From contig JAJDDW010000035.1 in assembly GCA_029260115.1 (NCBI GenBank), positions 1 through 55,400 of the forward strand: a stretch of DNA of 55,400 nt, given 5' to 3'. Each line of letters opens with the position of its first letter. The first letter of the stretch is position 1. The notes under the pieces were generated by a model that did not search any database, was not told where the DNA came from, and worked only from the letters and a program-made list of their open reading frames with translations. Position numbers and translations under genes: made by a program. The DNA comes from Phycisphaerae bacterium (lineage in GTDB: Bacteria > Planctomycetota > Phycisphaerae > UBA1845). Shown one piece after another: positions 27,225-37,279 of this stretch.

Positions 27225-28529
27225 TTAATTCGCCTCCGTCAAAGCTATCGACTTACTCGCATGCCTTGCTGATAGGATGCGGCGTGGTAATGCGACGTTA
27301 GCTATCGGCGGCTTAGCCCCATCCTTGTTAGAACGGACCTGTTCGCGTAATTGCCAAGAACGATTACACCAATTGGCGTAAGTAAAACATACCTTTGCAC
27401 CTGGTTCGTCTAGAGAAGCATTTCGCTGAACCAGCCAATCTTGCAAGGATTGGCGTGAAATCTTGGCGATGACTATCGACTCTCCAACACCAACTTTCTT
27501 GACCAGATTAGGATCAAAAGTATCAAAAGTTGGCGACACGGGAATTTCGATGGCCTTAGTCGTTGTACTAAACTCCCAGCGAGCCTGAGACAAAGGCAAT
27601 CGCGTGCCAAAATTCTGATTAATAAATATGGGCTTATCGGATTTACAATGTGCCCGCGCGACGACCTGCTCGTTTTCTAAGGAAACCGTGAAAGCGCCCA
27701 TAATCTGATGACGAGACACAGAAGACGGCGCGGCTTCGGAAATGTTTACCTGAACCTCGTTGCTCACCACCCGCCCCACCTTTTCAGCTAGTAGTGAATC
27801 ATCGCTCCACTGAGGCGTGTAATCGAAAACAATGCGGTACGTCCCCTTTTCGTACAACGGATATCGTGCCCATTCTCGATTAAAGCCGCGAAGCGTGAGT
27901 GCAACCTTTTCCCCCGGTGCCAACGTACTGACCGCACCGCCCTGCACACGATGCTCGACGACGTTGGTCACGTCGGGATGTTCCGAAATGTCGTCAAGAA
28001 TAATATTGACCTCCGAACCGTCCGGAGCAGTGATGCGCAAGTATTCCGCAGCGTCCAACATGTCACCAACCTGTCGCCCTTCTAAACTCTTAGCAAAAGA
28101 TTGCGCACCTAGCTCAAAAGGAACGCGTGCAGGCACCGTCGCACGGTTTGTGAAGGTCATGGTAATGTCTACGGATTCATGCCAGCGCACTGTCGAATCA
28201 GAAACTGCTAACGTCACTTCAACGCCACTGAACATAAGTGCGTCTAGCGTTTCGAGGAGATGCTTAGCCCGTAAAGAAACCTCTGCCTGCCCGGTAGCCA
28301 CGGCTTGTTTGAGATGTTCACTTGCCACTAAACCCATTTTGCAAATGCGCCGCGTAGCCTCTACACGCACCTCAAAACTCGCGTCGCCAAGTTGATCTAT
28401 CAACTGACGTATCGCCGACTCAGGCGCAGGCACGTCCTCGGTCTTCTTATCCTGGGCTAAGGACAGAGACGCAGTAAGGCCAATTAGAATAGAGCCAGTT
28501 GTGAAAATTAGTTGTCTACGTGGCATCAT
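27225..28529 (-). CDS. Secreted protein of unknown function with HEAT-like segment
   Basis: 434 residues. GAGGAAG precedes ATG 28529/28526. A signal peptide is clear (hydrophobic FTTGSILIGLTASLSLA, probable cleavage after AQ). Residues 40-95 look like one or two HEAT/armadillo helices (IRQLIDQLGDASFEVRVEA), a common planctomycete feature. The rest is beta-rich with two or more Ig-like segments (SVDITMTFTNRATVPARVPF; APGEKVALTLRGF). It sits 83 bases from tatC on the same strand, so cotranscription is possible. I do not recognise a specific function. Confidence 0.7.
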   Translation of the reverse strand: MMPRRQLIFTTGSILIGLTASLSLAQDKKTEDVPAPESAIRQLIDQLGDASFEVRVEATRRICKMGLVASEHLKQAVATGQAEVSLRAKHLLETLDALMFSGVEVTLAVSDSTVRWHESVDITMTFTNRATVPARVPFELGAQSFAKSLEGRQVGDMLDAAEYLRITAPDGSEVNIILDDISEHPDVTNVVEHRVQGGAVSTLAPGEKVALTLRGFNREWARYPLYEKGTYRIVFDYTPQWSDDSLLAEKVGRVVSNEVQVNISEAAPSSVSRHQIMGAFTVSLENEQVVARAHCKSDKPIFINQNFGTRLPLSQARWEFSTTTKAIEIPVSPTFDTFDPNLVKKVGVGESIVIAKISRQSLQDWLVQRNASLDEPGAKVCFTYANWCNRSWQLREQVRSNKDGAKPPIANVALPRRILSARHASKSIALTEAN

Positions 28530-28577
28530 GATCTTCCTCGATCGTACATCGCTTTCCCCTGGAAGTAGGTAGGCTGC

Positions 28578-29513
28578 TTATTCACTTTTCACTTCTTCAA
28601 ACTTAGAAAACCCCAACGAATAAACCGCTTCAACGTTGCGTTCATGAAGCGAAAGCAATAACCGTCGTATTTTGTCCGTAGTGCGTTTGTCCGCCAAAGC
28701 ACTAGCTACGAACACCGCATCGGGAATGCTTTCTGTTCTAATTACATCCGTGCGGCCAAGCTCTACAAACTGGTCCTTACTGAACGTGAATAATATCGGC
28801 AGCCAAATGCCGCCGGTCTCAGGATAGGCATCGTATTCGGTCGCCTCGATAACACCGGCTGGCGTACCAGGCCGATAGACAATCTCCTTGGCGGCCTCGC
28901 GCGAGGAAATATGATTTTGCAACGATCCCTCAAAACCTGTGATCGCAAATTCTTGTTTAATGTCAGACGGCGAGACCCCAGCTTCATCCAACACCCTCAG
29001 CGCGTCGAAAAATAGAACCGGATCACGACGCGAGCCGAACGCAAACTGCTTTTTCTTTAACGCGGTAAGAGAAGTGATGCCACTTTTAGCATTAGCGACG
29101 AGTACGCCTTGTCGACTTAACACCTTACCACTAGCCAAGATGTTGACATCTTGATTGCTGGCTAAGTGCTCGGCAACATCCGCCCGACTTAGAATAGCAT
29201 ATTGACATCTGCCCGACTGTAACATGGCTGTGATTTGAAACGGTTTGAGCGGCTCAATAGTAACAGTACGAAGCAAATCAGTCGAAATTTCCTGCCGCAA
29301 CAAATTCCACGGAGATTGGTGTTTTGTTAACGCCCAGTCGTTGGCATCAAAAATACCGCTATTGGCGTCAGCGATCGCAATGTGAACAGGCTTACCAGCA
29401 AAGGGAATGATGGTTTCAAGCTCAAACGGATTCCATATCAATTCCGTCGTGCTACACCCACCAATACAAAACGCGAGCAAGGGTAAGAGTCGCAACACAT
29501 ACATTTTGTTCAT
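28578..29513 (-). CDS. PhnD-like substrate-binding lipoprotein
   Basis: 311 residues from ATG 29513 (GAGG 10 bases upstream). Lipobox IGGC, Cys20. The mature protein has the two-lobe periplasmic binding protein pattern of the PhnD / phosphate-phosphonate family: FQITAMLQSGRCQYAIL, LSRQGVLVANAKSGITSLTALKKKQFAFGS, DPVLFFDALRVLDEAGVSPSD. No permease or ATPase gene is adjacent, so it is an orphan in this window and may serve a transporter elsewhere or act as a sensor. The ligand is not known. It is 48 bases upstream of the 27225-28529 gene in transcriptional order and may be in the same operon. Confidence 0.72.
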   Translation of the reverse strand: MNKMYVLRLLPLLAFCIGGCSTTELIWNPFELETIIPFAGKPVHIAIADANSGIFDANDWALTKHQSPWNLLRQEISTDLLRTVTIEPLKPFQITAMLQSGRCQYAILSRADVAEHLASNQDVNILASGKVLSRQGVLVANAKSGITSLTALKKKQFAFGSRRDPVLFFDALRVLDEAGVSPSDIKQEFAITGFEGSLQNHISSREAAKEIVYRPGTPAGVIEATEYDAYPETGGIWLPILFTFSKDQFVELGRTDVIRTESIPDAVFVASALADKRTTDKIRRLLLSLHERNVEAVYSLGFSKFEEVKSE

Positions 29514-29658
29514 CAACAACAAACCTCGCAACAACAACCTAGCCTATGGAACAAATCGCACGATACATCTATGAAGTATAAGTCGGCCAACTCGCTCCTA
29601 CAACTTTGGCTTGTGGGGGGCAGCGTGGCCAATTCGACGTGAGAAAATCCCGGCAATC

Positions 29659-30297
29659 TCAATGTGATGATCCCGTGATAAACCAACTTCCCCAACCATG
29701 CATCGCCCAGACTACTAGAGAAATGTCTTTACTAGCTTCGATCACGATTTTTATAGTATTGGCCTCCGACCATTCCAACTGCCAATGCTCGGAACAGGCC
29801 ATAGGGAAAAACTCTGTGTATCTCGCTTGCTGCAAGCGAAACGAGCGGTTTGTAATGTCGCCATGGGCCTCTACGTATTGCAACAACGCTTCCAAATCGT
29901 GATCGTTGCCTACGAATTGCAACCGTTTGCTACCGTTTCGCAATGCTTGAAATATTTTTTTCTGAGTGGACTCATTGATAGCGATCTCCCATTCTGTCTT
30001 TTTTAACCTCTTGTACATTAAGAACAATAGCGATCCCGCCTCACCTTCCACCTGATATTTTTTGCTTCTCACAATCCTATCACCGTCAACAATCACGCCA
30101 ATTGATTCGGTAGCGCCGGTAGAATTCCCCCAATCCAAAATTCTCGATTCAGCGGTGGAGTCGCTTTGGTCATACTTAGCCGGGCAAGGACGATTTAAAC
30201 GAATGGCTTGATAATCAGAATGTAATGGCAATCGGTGGGCGAAGCCGCATCCAGAAACTAGTAGTAGGACAACACCTGATAATATTCTTATATGCAT
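29659..30297 (-). CDS. Lipoprotein of unknown function
   Basis: 212 residues from ATG 30297; the longer frame to 30321 would spoil the signal. Lipobox LVSGC, Cys17. The mature protein has no motif I recognise. It mixes beta strands and helices (IGVIVDGDRIVRSKKYQ, LLFLMYKRLKKTEWEIAI, LEALLQYVEAHGDI). It is the third lipoprotein or secreted protein in a minus-strand run, with about 145 bases to the PhnD-like gene. Confidence 0.62.
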   Translation of the reverse strand: MHIRILSGVVLLLVSGCGFAHRLPLHSDYQAIRLNRPCPAKYDQSDSTAESRILDWGNSTGATESIGVIVDGDRIVRSKKYQVEGEAGSLLFLMYKRLKKTEWEIAINESTQKKIFQALRNGSKRLQFVGNDHDLEALLQYVEAHGDITNRSFRLQQARYTEFFPMACSEHWQLEWSEANTIKIVIEASKDISLVVWAMHGWGSWFITGSSH

Positions 30298-30420
30298 TAG
30301 CACTACTCCAACGGCTAGCACTGTAATACCATCATTGTTGTAAGCTGGTAATCAGCCAACCAATTCTACCATAATACGCCCCATCTTGGCGATGCTGGCA
30401 TTCCGCCCTATTATATCCAT

Positions 30421-32469
30421 GTGACAAACGCCGACCCTTTTGACCTAGCTGTTCCATCGTCAACCGATCCCCTGCTCTCGCAGAGCGGCTCTATACGTAC
30501 TTTTCGCCTTGAGAATCGATTTGATCGCTCGTCTTGGTGGAGATATGCAACGCCTGCGGTGCTCGTACTAATTATCATCATGGCCTACCTGCCGGCACTG
30601 ATGGCTGGTTATGTCGAATGGGACGACGATAAACTTGTTTCATACAACAATCACATCGCGTCGATCTCATGGGAAAACGTGAAGTGGATGTGGACCACGT
30701 CGTTCAGTGGGCACTTTCAGCCCCTGACCTGGTGGAGTTATACCGTCGATTATGCCCTATGGGGGCCTGACGCATTTCTCTATCATCTGACCAATGTGCA
30801 ATGGCACTGCTTGACCGCATTGGCCTTTTATTTCGTAGCTAGACGACTGATATGGGAAGCCAACGAACGATCGTTAGATCTTCGGAACCATCGAATCATT
30901 ATCGCTGCTGGTGCGGCGGCCCTATGGTTTGCGGTACATCCGCTGCGCGTCGAATCAGTGGCCTGGATTGCCGAACGCCGAGACGTGCTCAGCGGATTTT
31001 TCTATGTGGCATCAGTGTGGTGCTATTTACGGTACGTGGCCTTGCATGACGAAACGCATCACTTCTCGACGAATCAATCAAAATCGCTCCCACGCATCAT
31101 GTTCCTTTTATCCTTAGTCTGCTGTGTTGTATCGCTGCTGGCCAAAGCCTCGGGCATGACCTTACCGCTGGTGCTTCTTGTAATCGATCGATACCCGCTA
31201 AGACGACACATTGCGCGAGCCCATCATCAGCACATCCAAATACGCCAAATGATCATCGAAAAAATTCCTTTTCTGTTGTTTTCGATATTAGCAGGCGTGC
31301 GTGCGATTATTGCCCAAGAAGAAGGAGGCGCCCTTTATACCCTTGGGCATCATGACGCACTAGCTAGACTGGCGCAATCGTGTTATGGGCTATTGTTTTA
31401 CTTACACAAGACACTGCTGCCGTTTGGTCTCGGGCCTTTGTATCCAATTCCGGCGAGAGAGATACTACTTGGCTCGATGTTTTGGGTGAGCGGTCTCTTA
31501 GTGATCTCGATTTTCATAGCTGCTATGGTTCTGCGTAAAAAAATCCCCGGCGCTCTAGCGGCACTCACAGTCTATGTCATAGGCGTTGCGCCAGTCCTAG
31601 GTATTGCGCAAAGTGGCCCACAACTCGTCGCGGATCGTTATAGCTATTTTTCGTGCATGGGTTTTGCTGTTTTGGCGGGGGCTGGCGTACTGCGCATTAT
31701 TTCTTCTCTTTGGTGGCGAAATAAACGCCAAGCACGGTATCTTGCGACGCTAATATTGGTGAGCATTTTTACAATCTTGACCCAAGCTACCATCGTGCAA
31801 AGTTACTACTGGAACACTGACTTGTCCCTATGGCATCGCGGGATAACGATTCGCCCTAATTGTGCCATCGCCCACACCAATTATGCGGATGCGCTCACGG
31901 GTCGGCTGATGCCGGAATTGGCAGCAACGCATTATCAACGGGCGTTGGCGATTGATCCTGAAGAAGTCGTCGCCCTACATCATTACGGTGATTTACAACG
32001 TAGTGCAGGACATACCGATGTAGCCATCCAGCTATATTTTGCCTCATTACGCATTGACCCCAATCGTGCGCGGGCCTCTTTTTCGCTGGCACAATTACTG
32101 CTAGGGGAAAATCGCACCAAAGATGCTGTCGTCATATTGTACGATACCGTGCGCCGTCATCCAGAAATTACGACGGTAAAAATATACTTGGCGAATATAT
32201 TATCTATGCATCCTGACGATGAGATTCGCAATGGCGATGAAGCTACTAAGCTGGCGTCATCCGTATGTCAGTCGACTCCTAACAATCCAGTGGCCCTAAT
32301 GACCCTTTCAACCGCGTTAGCTGAGACCCAGCAATTCGATCAGGCGATCAGTGTCATAGAACGGGCTATGCTTATCGCAAAGCAGCACGATGAAGACCGA
32401 CTTCTAGTCGAGCTTTCGCGACGCCTGCAGCTTTTTCGCCGCGGCAAACCTATTCGTGTCAGCCCATAA
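30421..32469 (+). CDS. TMTC-like membrane protein with C-terminal TPR repeats
   Basis: 682 residues from GTG 30421. The N-terminal ~470 residues have about 10-12 membrane segments. The first loop carries the acidic VEWDDDKLVSYNNH and later SFSGHFQPLTWWSY, then HPLRVESVAWIAERRDVLSG: the hallmark pattern of TMTC/O-mannosyltransferase-like GT-C proteins of bacteria. The C-terminus (about 480-660) has TPR repeats (AIAHTNYADALTGRLMPE; VVALHHYGDLQRSAGHTD; ARASFSLAQLLLGENRTKD). It may glycosylate exported proteins using a lipid-linked sugar, but this has not been shown for the bacterial members. It converges on secA with 27 bases between the stops. Confidence 0.85.
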   Translation: MTNADPFDLAVPSSTDPLLSQSGSIRTFRLENRFDRSSWWRYATPAVLVLIIIMAYLPALMAGYVEWDDDKLVSYNNHIASISWENVKWMWTTSFSGHFQPLTWWSYTVDYALWGPDAFLYHLTNVQWHCLTALAFYFVARRLIWEANERSLDLRNHRIIIAAGAAALWFAVHPLRVESVAWIAERRDVLSGFFYVASVWCYLRYVALHDETHHFSTNQSKSLPRIMFLLSLVCCVVSLLAKASGMTLPLVLLVIDRYPLRRHIARAHHQHIQIRQMIIEKIPFLLFSILAGVRAIIAQEEGGALYTLGHHDALARLAQSCYGLLFYLHKTLLPFGLGPLYPIPAREILLGSMFWVSGLLVISIFIAAMVLRKKIPGALAALTVYVIGVAPVLGIAQSGPQLVADRYSYFSCMGFAVLAGAGVLRIISSLWWRNKRQARYLATLILVSIFTILTQATIVQSYYWNTDLSLWHRGITIRPNCAIAHTNYADALTGRLMPELAATHYQRALAIDPEEVVALHHYGDLQRSAGHTDVAIQLYFASLRIDPNRARASFSLAQLLLGENRTKDAVVILYDTVRRHPEITTVKIYLANILSMHPDDEIRNGDEATKLASSVCQSTPNNPVALMTLSTALAETQQFDQAISVIERAMLIAKQHDEDRLLVELSRRLQLFRRGKPIRVSP

Positions 32470-32496
32470 CGACCGCCACGTCTTTGTCACTATACA

Positions 32497-35400
32497 TTAT
32501 GGATTTCTACCGTGACACTGCTTATATTTTTTCCCGCTGCCGCATGGGCACGGATCATTCCGCTTAATTTTTGGCTCCTCACGACGAATAGGTTCAGTCT
32601 TGGCCTCCGCGCCTTGAGCTTTCATTGCGGCGGATTCGTCACGAGACGCACCACTAAATCCTGCCCCCGTCGAATCAGCGTGGCCAAACGTCATGCGTTG
32701 GGATTCTGCGCTAGTATGCGCGGTTTCTTGCGGCGACGTCGTGGCCCGGACTTTGAAAATCACATCCGTTACGCGATTGGCGATGCGAACCCACATTTGA
32801 CGAAACAGATCGCGCCCTTCGATTGAATATTGACTCTGTGGATGCGATTGGTCGCCGCCCAATGGCCGTTGCATGATCGAGCTTTTGAGATGATCCATTT
32901 CGAGCAGATGATCTTTCCATGCTTGATCGTAAATACGCAACAATACAAATTGCTCTAATCGGGTGAGCTCCCAACGAAGCATTTCGTGCCCTTGCTTTAG
33001 AATCGCTTCTGATAGATCGGATGAATCATTATCAAATTGCGCTTGATTCCATGCAGCACCAAAACGCTGCTTGGCCCACGCGACCACAGACGCTTCATCG
33101 CCACGCGCAACCTGCTCATCAACTTGCCGGGCTAATCCTGTATCTCGATAGGCTTTGGCAACATCCAAAAGTTTTTCTTGAATAGCCAGCGGTTTTAGCC
33201 CTTGCACATCTTCGATCGCCCAACCCGCATCGTACTTGGCATTGGCCCAATCCATAACTAACGCTGGCGCTGAATCGGGATTTGGATTCGCATCACTAAA
33301 AGCGCGTTCCATACACCACTCAACAGGGTAAGATAATTGACGATGCTCGTAAGCCTGCTGCACGCGGGTCTCAACTAGCTCGCGGATTTCATCAATTGGC
33401 ATCTCGGCTAACTCGTTTTCGTCAAGCTTGATGTCGAACTTGCTATGCGACCAATCGGCTAGCGCGCGATAAGGGTAGCGCGGGTCCACAAAGATAGATA
33501 ATCCGCTCAGGTCGAGATCATTAAAATGCTGTCGGGCGGCCTCACACAAAGCATCTTCAATGTCGCGTGGCTCCATCTTGCGCATTTGATTTTGCGATAA
33601 GGAAACCTTGTAGGATCGCTGCGCCCAATGCAACAAGCCGCCAACATCCCAGGTATTAGGCGATTCATCCGGATCAATGTATTCACCGAGCGAAGTACGT
33701 ATTTCGTCCGTCGCATCGTCTATCGCTTTACCGCGAACACTTTTCTGTGACGATTCGAGATCGCTGTCGTCGATACGATCCTCCTCAATCACAATATTGA
33801 AATGCGATCGACACCACTCAGCAATACACAAACGCATATACCCGCCGCCAAGAAACTGGTCGAGCGTAGCTACGATAGAATCTATTGTCGTATTAAAAAT
33901 TAATCCGGGCAGATCTCGTTTCTCAAGAATACGCTGCCTAGACGAATAAAATTCTTTACGCTGGAAGTCCATCGGCTCGTCCCATTCGAGCAGATGCTTG
34001 CGCATCGAGAAATTACGCTCCTCGACCTTTCGCTGCGCGCGTTCGATACCCTTGGTCAGACGTTTGTCTTCCAGGCTCGACCCGTCGGTGAAGCCCAGGC
34101 GTTCCATCATCTTGAGCATCCAATCGGACATGAACAATTTCAGCAACTCGTCGGCTAACGATAGTGAAAATCGAGACGAGCCAGGATCGCCTTGACGCCC
34201 CGAGCGTCCTCGAAGCTGATTATCAATTCGGCGCGATTCGTGACGCTCCGTCGCGATAATGTGCAAACCACATGGCACATTCAGCGAACAGACTTTGCGG
34301 CCTAGCTCCGGAAAGCGAGGATCAAGCTTAGGCTTGTAGCAGTGGGCGCAATTCGTCGCCGCATCGTATTCCAGGCAGTTGATACAACATTTAGTCGAAT
34401 TAGCCGGATACAATTTGCTCGCAGACACGCCATCAGGAAGTGCTTCAGGTACCTTACATGTTTTGTAGACCACATCAGGCCCAAGTTTGATATCCGTACC
34501 ACGCCCAGCCATGTTGGTGGCGATAGTCACGTTGCCCAGTGGTGTGCGGTCCGGGCCTTTATCCGGAATAGCGGAAAAACCAGCTTTCGCAACAATATCC
34601 GCCTCGCGCGAATGGTTTTTCGCATTGAGCACCTCATGGTCAATGCCGTAACGGCTACTCAACAAATTGGATAGTTTTTCAGAATTCTCAACGCTCGTCG
34701 TACCCACAAGCACAGGTCGTCCACGGGCGATGTCACCCATGCAATCGTCGTAAGTTTCAACCATAAACTGAATAACTTTTCGATCACCAAGCTCTGCATT
34801 GTTAAATTGCCTCAAGGCTTCTTCGAGTTTGCTAGTGTCCTGATCTTGTCGCTTCATGATCGGTTTTAACGCAGTCAGCACGTCAGCCATCAAAAAAGGA
34901 TCCGCCGGCCGACCGCGTCGATGAATTTCTCGAATTTCTTCGACGATGGCATTATATTTTTCGTCGACGTCACGATACATTTTATCATTATGATCTACGC
35001 GATTGACCGGGCGATTCGTAGGGATTTCGATCACTTCAAGTTGATAAATCTTGTCAAACTCGGAAGCTTCAGTCAGCGCAGTACCAGTCATGCCAGCCTT
35101 AGTTTTGTATAGCTTAATAAAGTTTTGAATTGTAATCGTAGCTAGCGTCTGCGTTTCCTCTTTAACCTGAACATGTTCTCGAGCCTCTACTGACTGGTGC
35201 AATCCATCCGACCACTGCCGTCCGTGCATGAGCCTGCCCGTGAACTGATCGACGATAATAACTTCGCCATCTTGCACGACGTAGTCCGTATCTCGTTGAT
35301 ACACTTTGTGGGCCCGTAAGGCATTTTCAATTAAGTGAGGCCATTCCATGTTAGCGCCGCTATACAGGCTACCCATGTCCAACAATTCCTGGGCAATGGT

Positions 35401-36735
35401 CACCCCTTCGTGGGTCAAGCCAACCTGTTTACGCTCTAGTTGTGTGATAAAATAGCGTCGATATTGCTCTGCAGGAGGGATTTGCAATATGTCATTTTCA
35501 TAAATCTGAATGGCTTCAACTTGATCGTCCGTAAGAAAGTCTGGACCAAGAAGAAACTTTTCTGGTGTCGCCTTGGCGGCATCTTCTTTGTTATCGCCGT
35601 CGCTATCGTCCTTAGCTGATGAAGCTTGTTTCTTTTTATAGCCAAGAATATTCATCGCGTCGTCTAGCTTGGGAATACCACGCGCCTGGCCATCGTACCG
35701 ACTTACCGTCGCGCGAACTTTGCGATCCCAGGCGACCTGGCGCCTGACCAGCTCCTCAGCCACATGATTAGACCGACCGTAACGCGTGACGTCGTCCTCC
35801 GCAGGGCCGGAAATAATAAGCGGCGTTCTCGCTTCGTCGATAAGAATGGAGTCGACTTCGTCCACAATAACAAAATCGAGCGGGCCTTGAACTTGATCCT
35901 CGTAGCGCGTTTTCATATTGTCGCGAAGATAATCGAATCCAAACTCGCTATTGGTTCCATAGGTCACATCACAGCTATAAGCATGCTGACGCATCCCCTC
36001 ACGACCGGACGGGTCAAGTTGCGATTGGATGAACCCCACCGTGATCCCCAGCAGCTCAAAAATGGGAGCCGCAAACTCAGCATCTCGTTGGACCAGATAG
36101 TCGTTAACCGTCACCACATGCACTTTGTGCCCACAAAGCACACGAACAAAAGCCGCTAAATGGCAGACGATAGTCTTACCTTCGCCGGTTTTCATTTCGG
36201 CGATTTTACCTTCAAAAAGAACACGACCACCGATAAGTTGGCTATCAAAGTGACGATGCTGTTGTGCCCTGCGAGAGGCTTCTCGCAAAACGGCAAAAGA
36301 TTCCGCGATAATATCTTCGCGATCCAGCGATTCTAAAAATATCGCGAACCGCTTGCGATACTCTTCTTTGAGATAGCTATCCTGAAGTTTTTCTTCAGGT
36401 ACGGCATGCCACCACGATTCGAGTGGGCTCATTTCTGGCGTGATACGTTCTCGTAGATTTTCGCAGCGCTGACGTAGGTCTGCACTTTCATCGACCCGTA
36501 TCCGCTGCTGTAAAGCAATCACCTGCTCATCGGACAAATCATCTGTTGATTCATTGGCCAAGGCTGCAGCGAAGCGCTGGTCGAAATCTCCGGAAACTTG
36601 TGCCTCAAAATCACCGATCTCCGGAGTATGGCGATGGTAAACTTTCAACAGCCGATCGTTACGTGTACCGAATATTTTTCGTGGAAGCGATTTCACCGAT
36701 TTTATCATCGATGATGTGAGCGTACCTACTGACAT
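32497..36735 (-). CDS. secA: Preprotein translocase ATPase SecA, extended planctomycete form
   Basis: The ATPase motor that drives Sec-dependent export. 1412 residues against about 900 in E. coli. Walker A is MKTGEGKT (181-188); Walker B is VDEVD (291-295); the helicase motifs [10 protein letters not shown] (743-752) and [21 protein letters not shown] follow. Three additions stand out. First, a charged linker (about 367-390, [18 protein letters not shown]). Second, a Cys-rich insert of about 70 residues between motif V and the GLHII strand (C783, C784, C787, C796, C799, C816, C822). Third, five tandem repeats of about 55-65 residues in the helical scaffold/wing region (966-1255). The C-terminal SEC-C zinc motif is intact ([15 protein letters not shown], 1395-1408). 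The start may be 36735 or 36708. Confidence 0.97.
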   Translation of the reverse strand: MSVGTLTSSMIKSVKSLPRKIFGTRNDRLLKVYHRHTPEIGDFEAQVSGDFDQRFAAALANESTDDLSDEQVIALQQRIRVDESADLRQRCENLRERITPEMSPLESWWHAVPEEKLQDSYLKEEYRKRFAIFLESLDREDIIAESFAVLREASRRAQQHRHFDSQLIGGRVLFEGKIAEMKTGEGKTIVCHLAAFVRVLCGHKVHVVTVNDYLVQRDAEFAAPIFELLGITVGFIQSQLDPSGREGMRQHAYSCDVTYGTNSEFGFDYLRDNMKTRYEDQVQGPLDFVIVDEVDSILIDEARTPLIISGPAEDDVTRYGRSNHVAEELVRRQVAWDRKVRATVSRYDGQARGIPKLDDAMNILGYKKKQASSAKDDSDGDNKEDAAKATPEKFLLGPDFLTDDQVEAIQIYENDILQIPPAEQYRRYFITQLERKQVGLTHEGVTIAQELLDMGSLYSGANMEWPHLIENALRAHKVYQRDTDYVVQDGEVIIVDQFTGRLMHGRQWSDGLHQSVEAREHVQVKEETQTLATITIQNFIKLYKTKAGMTGTALTEASEFDKIYQLEVIEIPTNRPVNRVDHNDKMYRDVDEKYNAIVEEIREIHRRGRPADPFLMADVLTALKPIMKRQDQDTSKLEEALRQFNNAELGDRKVIQFMVETYDDCMGDIARGRPVLVGTTSVENSEKLSNLLSSRYGIDHEVLNAKNHSREADIVAKAGFSAIPDKGPDRTPLGNVTIATNMAGRGTDIKLGPDVVYKTCKVPEALPDGVSASKLYPANSTKCCINCLEYDAATNCAHCYKPKLDPRFPELGRKVCSLNVPCGLHIIATERHESRRIDNQLRGRSGRQGDPGSSRFSLSLADELLKLFMSDWMLKMMERLGFTDGSSLEDKRLTKGIERAQRKVEERNFSMRKHLLEWDEPMDFQRKEFYSSRQRILEKRDLPGLIFNTTIDSIVATLDQFLGGGYMRLCIAEWCRSHFNIVIEEDRIDDSDLESSQKSVRGKAIDDATDEIRTSLGEYIDPDESPNTWDVGGLLHWAQRSYKVSLSQNQMRKMEPRDIEDALCEAARQHFNDLDLSGLSIFVDPRYPYRALADWSHSKFDIKLDENELAEMPIDEIRELVETRVQQAYEHRQLSYPVEWCMERAFSDANPNPDSAPALVMDWANAKYDAGWAIEDVQGLKPLAIQEKLLDVAKAYRDTGLARQVDEQVARGDEASVVAWAKQRFGAAWNQAQFDNDSSDLSEAILKQGHEMLRWELTRLEQFVLLRIYDQAWKDHLLEMDHLKSSIMQRPLGGDQSHPQSQYSIEGRDLFRQMWVRIANRVTDVIFKVRATTSPQETAHTSAESQRMTFGHADSTGAGFSGASRDESAAMKAQGAEAKTEPIRREEPKIKRNDPCPCGSGKKYKQCHGRNP
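32970..33840 (-). repeat. Five tandem repeats inside SecA
   Basis: SecA residues about 966-1255. Each unit begins with a Trp and a Phe/Tyr about five residues later ([47 protein letters not shown]). An acidic stretch and a helix ending in Ala or Arg then follow ([38 protein letters not shown]). Periods are about 57-67 residues. Confidence 0.75.
34288..34389 (-). other. Cys-rich, probably zinc-binding insert in SecA
   Basis: Codes SecA residues 783-816, with the pattern CCxxC-(8)-CxxC-(16)-C. Standard SecA goes almost directly from TDIKLG to GLHVIGTERH here. The spacing of two CxxC pairs suggests a zinc ribbon or knuckle. Homologues with such an insert occur in some other SecA proteins, but I cannot compare them here. 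Confidence 0.65.
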
Positions 36736-37206
36736 ACGACTACCCTAACTTACGTAATACAATTCAATTCTTAGCCTAAGTGAACGACGTGGCTACAATA
36801 AAACGACGCGGCGATGGGCAGGCAAGCAGGTCACGGGCCGTACAGCCCGCCAATGTGAGCGAGAAATATTTGACGGGAAGCAGCGACGGCTATAGACCCC
36901 GAACTACGACCGCTAGGCCCGAGCAACGATTGAGGCGTCACCTTCACGTCATCAACGCAATCGCATGTGGCGACACAAGTTAGCATAGGAGAAACCGCAG
37001 CCCAGGACACGGCCCGCTGCGCAGCACCGTTTGATAAGACGGAACAACATCGATGAGGCTGCTCGCATATAAAAAGTACTAGCGATGCCGACAGTGCCAG
37101 CGCGGGCGAAAGCCAGACGCCTAGCCAGCGGCGATTGAATCCAGATGGCAATTGAGATGTCTGGGGCAACGTATCCACGCCGGGGATTATATCCAACTCC
37201 CCAGAA
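36736..37206. other. Intergenic stretch upstream of secA
   Basis: Promoter for secA is expected near 36740-36800. An open minus-strand frame at 36831-37196 has one hydrophobic stretch (LGVWLSPALALSASLVLFI), but its start would be TTG or GTG and the rest is Ser/Ala/Cys-rich without family resemblance; I do not call it a gene. Confidence 0.35.
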
Positions 37207-37249
37207 ATTAAAACGCCCTGGCCTAATCAATAAAGATCAGACCAGGGCG
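37207..37249 (-). terminator. Rho-independent terminator of the M6 protease gene
   Basis: On the minus strand CGCCCTGG (37242-37249) pairs with CCAGGGCG (37214-37221). The inner TCTGATC/GATTAGG extends the stem almost to a TTTATT loop. TTTTAATT follows (37207-37213). It is 30 bases after the stop of the 37280 gene. Confidence 0.85.
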
Positions 37250-37279
37250 ATGTGTGTTGATTTACTTATGATGGCCTTT

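Noticed and set aside
36831..37196. Minus-strand frame with one hydrophobic segment upstream of secA
   Set aside because: Start would be TTG or GTG, remainder is low-complexity Ser/Ala/Cys; no family resemblance.
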